A stretch of DNA of 64,000 bases from assembly GCA_037576195.1 (NCBI GenBank), contig CM075102.1:7688001-7752000 (forward strand). The letters are read 5' to 3'. Shown here piece by piece: positions 12,400-20,577 of this stretch. The stretch's first letter is position 1. Every line of letters starts with the position of its first letter. The stretch is from Phytoseiulus persimilis (lineage: Eukaryota > Arthropoda > Arachnida > Mesostigmata > Phytoseiidae). A model generated the notes under the pieces. That model made no database searches and had not been told where the DNA came from. It was given only the letters and a program-made list of their open reading frames with translations. Both the position numbers and the translations under genes were made by a program.

Positions 12400-12492
12400 A
12401 TCGCCTAGGCTCTCTGGCCTGGCGTCTTCCAAAGTGTCTATGTGGAGTTAGAAATTCGGTTAGTGTTCTGATCAGAATTTCCAGGTGTTTTG

Positions 12493-13262
12493 ACTTTCCA
12501 ACTCTGGAGGGATGATTCCGAGACCAATCTGAGCATTACTTTCCAACATTGGAGGGGTGATTCCAGGACCAATCTGAGCATTACTTTCCAACTCTGGAGG
12601 GGTGATTCCAGGACCAATCTGAGCATTACTCCCCAACTCTGGGGGGGGGGGGGGGGTGATTCCGAGACCAATCTGGCCATTACTTCCCAACTCTGGAGGG
12701 GTGATTCCAGGACCAATCTGAGCATTACTTCCCAACTCTGGGGGGGGGGGGGTGATTCCGAGACCAATCTGGCCATTACTTCCCAACTCTGGAGGGGTGA
12801 TTCCAGGACCAATCTGAGCATTACTTCCAAACTCTGGGGGAGGGGGGGGGGTGATTCCGAGACCAATCTGGCCATTACTTCCCAACTCTGGAGGGGTGAT
12901 TCCGGGGTCAATCTGAGCATTACTTCCCAACTCTGGGGGGGTGATTCTGGGGTCAATCTTAGCATTACTTCCTAACTCTGGAGGGGTGATTCTGACACCA
13001 ATCTGAGCATTACTTCCCAACTCTAGGGGTGATTCTGAGACCAATCTGGCCATTACTTCCCAACTCTGGAGGGGTGATTCTGAGACCAATCTGGCCATTA
13101 CTTCCCAACTCTGGAGGGGTGATTCCAGGACCAATCTGAGCATTACTTCCCAACTCTGGAGGGGTGATTCCGAGACCAATCTGAGCATTTCTTTCCAACT
13201 CTGGAGGGGTGATTCCGAGACCAATCTGACCATAAGGCCGGCTGGTCCTTTTTATATCCTTT
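12493..13262 (-). repeat. Satellite array beyond the LINE, ending in a module head
   Basis: About 16 reverse-oriented 45-bp units begin with the second copy of the LINE target duplication and run to about 13,234. The array ends at AAGGCCGGCTGGTCC followed by a TATA-like stretch; in reverse complement this reads GGATATAAAAAGGACCAGCC, resembling the TATATATAACCAGCC start of the other module heads. This is therefore the right edge of the satellite block. The long unique head seen in the other modules is missing here. Confidence 0.8.
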
Positions 13263-13661
13263 TTACAGAGAGGGTACACGGATGCGGAAGTCCAACCATG
13301 GGCATTGGCTCATTATTCCTGTTTCAGTCAAATTTATTGAGACATATTTTCCAGAAACCGTGCCTAAAGCGGCGATAATCACATCCGATCCCCAGGAGAA
13401 ATGACGAGAGAGGTCCACTACGTCCGTAACTCTTCTGGAACATATCGTCTCAAAACCTCCTCATGTAGCTCAGCCTTAACAAACCACTTCCTTCATACTT
13501 CATACCGGAAAATCTAGCATATCCTGGTTTTGCTTTGTGTTTCACCGGAACCGGAAGTTTGCCAGAACGAGGTGTTGGGCAAAGTCAAAATGCGGGAGCT
13601 TTTCATTGATTTAGACATTTGTTCATGTGGGGACCATTCCTATGAGGTGAATTAAATCTTT
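13263..13661. other. Intergenic, 3' flank of Rpt6
   Basis: No gene is seen. It holds the likely 3' UTR of the minus-strand proteasome gene. Confidence 0.5.
13333..13338 (-). terminator. Candidate polyadenylation signal for Rpt6
   Basis: AATAAA on the minus strand, 324 bp after the Rpt6 stop codon. Position only; no transcript evidence. Confidence 0.4.
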
Positions 13662-15157
13662 CTAATTCCACAACTTCTTCAGTGCAATATCCTTATCTGA
13701 GTTCTTATCCATCACTTTGGCTACAGCCATCAGGAAATCCTCCTGGTTCACGTGGCGTCTCCGTTCCCTCAAAGCATACATACCGGCCTCCGTGCAGACA
13801 GCTTTCATCTGAGAGAGAGAAAGAGGGAATGCATTCGAGGAGAGGCTACATGATTTTGGGACATCCCGAGGAGAACACGCAAACACTCGGAATATCGCCG
13901 GGAAACGGAGTGCTGCAGTTTTCGATGATGAAGTGCTTCAAAAACAGGAAACATGATCGCTCGTCGATTCGAATAGTCTAAAATCAGATTTCGGAATCCT
14001 CGATTCCTGTATTGAATTCTCACCTCAGCCCCGGAAGCGCCTGTCATCGCGGAGGCGATCTTTTTGAGATCGATCCCTCTTGTCAGGTTCATTTTCCGGG
14101 AATGAATTTTCAGAATATCAAAGCGGGCGTCATCGTTCGGCGGCGGAAACTCGATTTTTCGGTCTATTCTACCCGGCCGCAGCAGAGCGGAGTCTAGAAT
14201 GTCGATTCGATTCGTAGCCATTATTACTTTGATGTTTTTAGAAGCCTCGAAACCGTCGAGCTGGTTGAGCAGCTCGAGCATGGTCCTCTGGACCTCTGAA
14301 TCTGAATTCGCGCCTGCATCGTTGCGGCTGCTCCCAATGGAATCGATTTCGTCCATGAAAATTATCGACGGTGCTTTCTCCCGCGCCAGGACGAAAAGTT
14401 CGCGAACCATCCTAGAACCCTCCCCGATGAACTTTTGTACCAGCTCCGATCCCGAAACTCTCATGAATGTACATTCAGTGTGATGCGCGACCGCTCGTGC
14501 GAGCAGAGTCTTCCCGGTTCCAGGGGGTCCGTAGAGCAAGACGCCCTTGGGCTGCTCGATACCTAGGCTCTCGAAGAGCTCGGGATGCTTTATGGGCAGC
14601 TCGACGACCTCCTTTATCTCTTGAATCTGCTTATCAAGCCCACCGATCAGGTCATACGACGCGTCCGGAACCTTCTCTACTTTCATCAGAGAGACCATCG
14701 GATCCGTCTTACTCGGGAGGACTCGATGAAGGAAGAATGAATCACTCCGAAGCGCGACGCGAACATTCGGTTTTAAATCTTCCAGCTTCACAAGTTTCGA
14801 GACATCGACAACAAATTTACCCTCATTCGGGATTTGGACGTGAACTTTATCTTTATCGATGACTTTCACTACTTCACCGACGAACGATGGCTGCTCCCTC
14901 AGCTTTTGGAGCTCCGTTCTCAGGTTATTCACCTGTGAATTGACTTCGTTGCGCTGCGCCTCGAGTCGCCGCACAGTGTCGGTACGATCGGCGATTTTGT
15001 TCTCAAAATTCTCAATTTTGAACGTCATGTAATGATGGAGAGCTCTGTTCAGCTCATACTTCCGAGTGTCCTTCCTGGTTGTTAGCTCGATAAGACCCGA
15101 ATCTACGATCGGGTTCGGCTCTTTCGCGCAGAGTGATTTCTCAGTCTCGAACTTCAT
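13662..15157 (-). CDS. Rpt6: 26S proteasome regulatory ATPase subunit 8 (Rpt6/PSMC5)
   Basis: This AAA-ATPase of the 19S base unfolds ubiquitylated substrates and drives them into the 20S core. Two exons, 15,157-14,024 and 13,808-13,662, join in phase 0 across a GT-AG intron of 215 bp ([12 protein letters not shown]) and give about 426 residues. A coiled coil covers residues 45-90 and an OB-like domain about 90-160. The Walker A motif GPPGTGKT is at 210-217, Walker B IIFMDEID at about 265-272, and the arginine-finger region [11 protein letters not shown] at about 314. The C terminus KKLWN is Rpt6-like and lacks the HbYX motif of other Rpt subunits. The N-terminal 45 residues are longer and less typical than in flies or humans (about 405 residues). 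Identity as Rpt6 is firm. An integrase fossil lies 32 bp upstream of the ATG on the same strand. Confidence 0.95.
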
Positions 15158-15189
15158 TGCTGCTCTCGAAGAAACAGCTATTCCGCAAT

Positions 15190-15636
15190 CTAGGAGTAGC
15201 CTTTCATCAAATCAACAGCCCGCTGGTCTGCCGCCAGCATCCTCGAACTTTCAGACCCTGTACCCGGTACATACAGCTTGAGAATCCACGCTTGAGAACA
15301 CCACGCGATCCGGCCGCTTTGGCGTCGACCGAATCCTCGCTCGTAAGGACCGTTTTCTCTGCCCGTTGCTTTGGGGCATCGGAAGAGCGCAACGTAGGGG
15401 GACGATTCTCTTTTCAGAACAGAATTCCGCGAAGACTCCGACGCGGGTTGCGTTCCGTTGTCGCTGACAAGCGTTTCCGGGGGACCCACGATCCGCAATA
15501 ACCCTTGAAGGTAATTGATTAGTGAGGCTGGAGACAGGATGAATCCCGAAACGCTGTCAATGATAACCACAATCGTTTTGCCCCTGTAGAGTTCATCTGC
15601 GAGATCGTCGCGGACTCGAGTCGACGGCTTGTCCAA
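15190..15636 (-). pseudogene. Gypsy-type LTR retrotransposon integrase fragment
   Basis: An open frame of 148 codons without ATG resembles the catalytic core of a retrotransposon integrase. It contains VVIIDSVSGF (first Asp region), then GPPETLVSDNGTQ (second Asp), then a degraded segment ending PKATGRENGPYERG where a PQSNG.AER motif is expected. The start and end of the polyprotein, the LTRs and the final Glu are absent. It is a fossil, notable for its position directly upstream of Rpt6. Confidence 0.65.
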
Positions 15637-15758
15637 ACGCGACCATGGCTCCGAAGATATTTCGACAGGAGCCGAAGATCACCGCAGACAGTCCTTCACA
15701 TTTCTCGCGATGTCCACAGTAATTCCCAGACAGAAGGACTGGGTACTAGGCCCTCCAG

Positions 15759-15876
15759 CGGATCTGGATCCGCAAGATATTCGCGGATCCGGATCCGCAG
15801 GATCCGCAAGATATTCGCGGATCCAGATCCGCAGGATCCACGAGAGATTCGCGGATCCGGATCCGCAAGATCCGCT
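15759..15876. repeat. GGATCC-rich palindromic tandem repeat
   Basis: Three to four copies of a unit of about 34 bp, built from overlapping GCGGATCC, GGATCCGC and GCAAGATATTCGC, so the stretch can fold on itself repeatedly. A shorter relative lies at 20,124-20,190, on the other side of the hAT cluster. Function unknown. Confidence 0.7.
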
Positions 15877-15988
15877 TTTCGGGAGAGCGTATCATCTGAT
15901 GAGCATACTCAAGAGGACTGAGATCTGGAATAAAGCGCTGAGAATTGAACAGAAACGAGCTGACAGACGTGAAACTTGCTCTCAGCAT

Positions 15989-16624
15989 TCAGCTCGGCAC
16001 AGCGAATGTGTAGAGAAAATTTTCCGCGGAAATTTGATCCAATGATATTTGAGCTGAACCGTCAGAAGTTATGATACGATCGACTCTGTTCGGCATATTC
16101 GGTTTGCTCGCCGAACAAGTGACATCTTGTGTGATGGCTCCCGTTAAACGAAGTTCGTACACGGTTCCGAAATGAGGACTCGACCAGCAAGCATTCCTGG
16201 AGATCTTACATATCACCTGCAGCCTCTTGATGTTTCCGTCAACGAGCCGCCCAAGTACCTCATGAGAGAGCACTGTACGCGGTGGACTCAATCTTCCAGG
16301 CGGAAGGTCTACGCACCCGGTGAGATCAAGAAACCGAGCACAGTTGAAGTAGCTATTAAGTGCGTTGCACCCGCATGTGAAGGCATCTATTGAGGAATCG
16401 CGATGGACTCCTTCAATGAAACGGGGAATTCTGATGCACTGGCACAGCAAGGATGATCTCAGAGCCGAAAGCAACGACTTGGAGTCAGAGAGAGCTGGAA
16501 GCTGCTCCAGGTTAGCATTGGCAGTTTGAGACTGGTTCCCAATGGAGAACAAGAGAATCAGGACGTCGAGAAATCTGAAACATCGCGGGATGTTGGACAG
16601 AGTGAAGACTACAACGGACGGCAA
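15989..16624 (-). other. Open frame of 211 codons without ATG, unrecognised
   Basis: A long Cys-containing open frame (LLCQC, FTCGC) includes a hydrophobic stretch FLDVLILLFSIG near its start that could pass as a signal peptide. It has no ATG before the middle of the frame, and its upstream end runs antisense into the hAT fragment. It may be chance or an exon; I cannot assign a product. Confidence 0.2.
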
Positions 16625-17062
16625 CTGCTCGTCAAAATCGACTCCAAAGCTAGATGGGTTCAGACTTCGATGATGATCGAGCGTGTCCTAGAAATCTTCC
16701 CAGCGATGAGCTTTGTGCTTCGTCGCCAAGGAGATACCATAAACAGGGATGACTCCCGTGCTTGGAGGAGCATCGCAACCGTGCCCTCCCCTTTCAAACG
16801 AGCCATTCTAAACATCTGCGATGACAAGACTACGCTCAGCAATGCCGACAGGATCTTCACATGTCTCCTTGATGATATCCAGGATTCGAGAATCGAGCTA
16901 GCTCTCCTTCTCCGAGAGAATTTGATAAGAGAAATCTCTAAGAGGAGCCTACAAATGACTTCAACTTTGAAAGGATGTGTGAACCGAAACAAATTCCGGA
17001 TGAAAAGCTCCTCGATTTTATCGCGCAAATCACAGATGCACATGAGCCCGGTTCCGTTCCGC
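16618..17062 (+). pseudogene. hAT transposase fragment (copy 1)
   Basis: This segment matches the middle of the hAT transposase at 17,330-19,827: KARWVQTSMMIERVLEIFPA here against RTRWYSTVLMIERALRILPA there, and PFKRAIL plus HADR/NADR further on. After a frameshift near 16,955 the match continues (IPDEKLLDFIAQI against PSEEELLQVLAEI). The BED finger, the N-terminal half and the C-terminal dimerisation region are missing. It is a decayed local paralogue of the neighbouring element. Confidence 0.75.
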
Positions 17063-17329
17063 AAATTCCGGTAATTGAGTGAGCCGTTGAAAGTCGCTGT
17101 TCGCTTCCTGAACTCACCGTGGACCAAATTTTCCCATGATTGACTTCTAAATTCTGCGCGCCGGAAACTTGCATTCGAAGGCGCCTGTTTATCCCTCGTT
17201 GAACGAATCACTACACTCTTTATTATTGTCCTCTCTCTCAACGGCCACACAACACATACGTGCTGCAAGTAGTGTCGTCTCCCCGTCGCTCACGTGGCAC
17301 GGAAGATCTTGGAATTATCGACATATAGC

Positions 17330-19827
17330 ATGGATAACTTCAGGGAGCCAAAAAAAACACAAGCTGGGTCTGGCAATACTTCCGGAAGGGCGCTGGGACC
17401 GCCAAATGCATCAAGTGCCTTCAGGTAGGCATGCACAGGGTAGTCAAATTGGGTAGGGAATTTTGGCTGTTTTTCCGAGCCCAGTAGGCTTTGGCCTCCA
17501 AGTGTAGCTCATTTATTTGACTACAGCATGGCGCCAACCGGAAACTTCGGCTCGCTGTCAACGGGATCGACGGAGGCTCGGACGAGGCTCCTCTATCCGG
17601 AGCCTCTATCCGGGGCAATAAGCGGAATGTAGAATCATGTGCATTATCGCGAAGGGCTTACGATCCGAACCTTGCTATCCTCCAAACGGAGGATCATTGA
17701 AGATTTTGGGGTTCTCGGATTTTTATTCCATCACTAACGTTCTCTTTTTCGTCATTGACAAATCTTGTTGTAGGTACTGAAGAATGGGAGATCCACTAGT
17801 CCATTAATGAAGCACTTGAGGGTGGCTCATGCAATCTTCCCCCAGGACAACCCTCGTGCAGGTTCTTCAAGGCAGGAGTTCCATCAGATGTTCGATGAGC
17901 CATCTTCACAAGAAATGGAACAGGAGCAGCCTATGGAGCCGACAAAGAAAAAAAAGCAGCTTCCGATAGACATTTTCTTCAATCCCGAGCATAGCATGAG
18001 GAGTGACGTACTGAGGTTAATTTGCGAGACCAATATCAGTATGAGACAGATCGTCTCTTCCGAGACATTGAGAAGGCTGTTCAATCGAGCTTACCCCTGT
18101 GATTCACCTCTGCCTAAATCGGGGTCCACGTTAACGAGCTATCTCCGCGAAGATGCAGAAGTACTCCGGAACCAGCTACGCATCAAATTACAGGAGATTT
18201 GTTCGACAGGTCCGAGGCTCTCCATAAAAACTTCCATGATGCATATGCCTCGATTTCCGAAAGAATATTTCACATTTACTAAATGTCTGTTGCTTTCCAG
18301 GTCAGAAACTGTCAATCTCATTTGACGAAGCAACCGTTATTGGAACGGATCGCTACCTGACCGTGAACATTCATCATGGATCTGCCATTCTCGGAAATTC
18401 AAACATTGCAGCCCTCGGACTTGTGAGGGTGAAGAGCCGAGCTACAGGAATATATCTGAGCGACCTGATTCGCGAGAGACTCAGGACTGTAGGTCTCCTG
18501 ACGAAAGACGTTTTTGCAGCCGCCACTGATAGCGCCAGCAATGTCCTCAGAGCGGTCGAGATCATGGGTATGAAGAAGCAAAAGTGCTTCGCCCATGGTC
18601 TCGATCTTGTTGTCAGGAAAGTCATGCAGGGGACAGGAGCCTTGGCCTTCGAAGTCGGAATCCTCGATGCTCCGGAGTCCGAAGAAGCAGTTGTTGACAA
18701 TGAGTGGGAGGAAGATTCGGATACAGACACGGACGAACCACCACAGCGCCAGATTGGTGAAGATCAAGGCACAGTCTGCCTTGGCGCTGTTGTAGATCGC
18801 CTCCGACGTGTAGTCCGAGACTTCAAGCGGAAGCCGAACCTCATGGACGAAATCCGAAGACTGACCGCAACAGATGAGTTCAACAAGAAAGAGCTCCGGC
18901 CCATTCTCGATTGCAGGACACGATGGTATTCGACAGTTCTGATGATTGAGAGGGCGCTCCGCATTCTACCCGCTCTGAACAATGTGTTCTCCCGGCATGG
19001 CACGCCGATCAGTGGCCAAGACAAGCTGACCCTGGCGAGTATAGCCGAGGCTTTGAATCCCTTCAAGCGAGCTATACTCCTTCTCAGCAGCCAGGAAGCG
19101 ACGCTGGTACACGCAGACAGAGTTTTTACCCTTCTGATGGAAGCACTCCGCAATGCTCAATCAGCTCTGGCTGAGACTCTACTCAACAGTCTCAAACAGG
19201 AACTTAAGAAACGCAGAACAGTGCTGTCGACTGCTCTCGCGATACTGGACAGCCCAGGATACGGTTTCGAGCTGGAATCCGCGATAGGGCAACAACCACC
19301 ATCGGAAGAAGAGCTCCTCCAAGTTCTTGCGGAAATCGCGAGTTCCGCTCAGATGCCCTGCTCCAGCCGCTCAAACGCAGCAATGAAACCTGCGGTGAGT
19401 TGCCCGAGCTGGGTTGTAGTTCACTCTATCACACAAGTCTTGTTGATCACGGACACTAAGGAGAGCATCATTTTCACTTCAGGCAACCCTTTCATGGGAT
19501 TCTGTGTTTGCAGCTCCGGCTGGCCCCAATCTTGACATTGAAGGTGAGGGTTGCGTTGAGGAGACTTTGAACAAGGAACTCGCCCTTTTCCGAGCTGGTG
19601 GCGGTAAGGGCCGCCTCCTGAAATTGTGCCATCAGATTTTGGAGTCCATACCGCCGACCTCCGTTCAGTCCGAACGGGACTTCAGCATCTTGCGAATGAT
19701 CCTGGGCGAAAACCGCGTGAGCCTCAAACCAGAAAGTTTGAACGATATTTTCATGCTCCGAAGAGCGTTTGAATCGGCAAGAAGGAAGCCATCAAAATCC
19801 ACCGATGATCCGAGCAAGAATTTGTAG
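17330..19827 (+). CDS. hAT-family transposase gene (copy 2), nearly intact
   Basis: hAT transposases cut and paste their element using an RNase-H fold and dimerise through a C-terminal hATC domain. Exon 1 (17,330-17,424) encodes the first half of a BED finger, SWVWQYFRKGAGTAKCIKC, and exon 2 (from 17,774) completes it with STSPLMKHLRVAH, giving C-x2-C...H-x4-H. An acidic/lysine linker and the transposase core follow (LSISFDEATVIGTDRYLTVN from about 18,300; TRWYSTVLMIER at about 18,920). The C-terminal exon (from about 19,480 or 19,514) has SVQSERDFSILRMI...RVSLKPESL, the hATC signature. Introns lie at 17,425-17,773, about 18,200-18,300 and from 19,393. The ATG at 17,330 fits the family but an A8 run at 17,350-17,357 is one base short of keeping frame. 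It could be a domesticated gene or a recently broken element. Confidence 0.75.
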
Positions 19828-19925
19828 ATGAGAAATTCGTAATGACAGGATACAGCCCTCTCGAGAGTTCCCTAACTCGCTTTGTGATGTACATAGTTCA
19901 TTGTATGCTTGTTCTTTTACAGTAA

Positions 19926-19931
19926 ATTAAA
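19926..19931 (+). terminator. Candidate polyadenylation signal (hAT copy 2)
   Basis: ATTAAA 99 bp after the transposase stop codon. Variant signal; weak on its own. Confidence 0.3.
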
Positions 19932-20123
19932 CAATGCGTTCATTTGGCGAGTTGTCACATGAATCCGAGAGCTCATATAGTACTTGGCTTTTCTTCTCTC
20001 ACTGCTCCCCCATATCAAGTTATGAAAAGAAGATGCACTGAACCACGCCTCGAGGACAGCGTGTTGCGAGTCTATTTGGTACCAATGAGCTGGAAACAGT
20101 TTGGGTCGACCGTGAAACTTTGC

Positions 20124-20190
20124 GGATCCGTTCTGCAGAGATCCGCGGATCCTACTTCACAGGATCTCAAATTTTGCGGATCTTTGGAAG
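20124..20190. repeat. Second GGATCC-rich cluster
   Basis: GCGGATCCG, GATCCGCGGATCC, AGGATCTC and GCGGATCTTTGG occur within 70 bp, followed by GGCCTACTGGGTAC. The larger cluster at 15,759 is preceded by CTGGGTACTAGGCCC, so the two share flanking sequence in altered order. Function unknown. Confidence 0.5.
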
Positions 20191-20577
20191 GCCTACTGGG
20201 TACGAGCCAACGATTCCATGCGACGAAGGCCTGGACCAGGTAGATGCAACGTCTCAAGGATTAGATGCTCCACGGCTTTTGAAACCACTCATCGCTCCTC
20301 CGTGCAGGAATATTCTTCCTGAGCTACGAAGTGAATCCACGAGAGACTGGAATGGACGGAATGCCGCATCTGAGAAACGCCGAAGTATCTGAAAGGGGAC
20401 CGGATCCTTCTCGTTTTCCCTTCCATGAGATTCTTGCCCTGCTACGACTGAAGCGCGCATCAGGAATGCACACGTCAGCTAAGTTAGGAGAAAACATAAT
20501 GACAGTCGAAATGGCTGCCTCGTTTATCAACTTGGGAACAGATAACGAAGACCAAACAAGAATGGAGGAGCTGAAGC

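Larger units (their letters stand above)
7260..12492 (-). mobile_element. R1-clade-like non-LTR retrotransposon, degraded, near full length
   Basis: This 5.2-kb LINE lies on the minus strand inside the 45-bp satellite, flanked by a 13-bp duplication of satellite sequence and ending 3' in a short A run. It has a 5' leader of about 90 bp, a Gag-like ORF1 with three CCHC knuckles, and an ORF2 with an APE-type endonuclease, reverse transcriptase (YADD) and a C-terminal Cys-His motif. ORF2 starts inside the end of ORF1. These features together match the R1/TRAS/SART group, many of whose members insert into specific repeated targets (established knowledge). Both ORFs are broken by frameshifts and stops, so this copy is dead. 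Assignment to the R1 clade is by motif order, not by a phylogeny. Confidence 0.85.

Noticed and set aside
1-13262. CRISPR-like regular array
   Set aside because: Units are contiguous with no unique spacers, and the window is eukaryotic.
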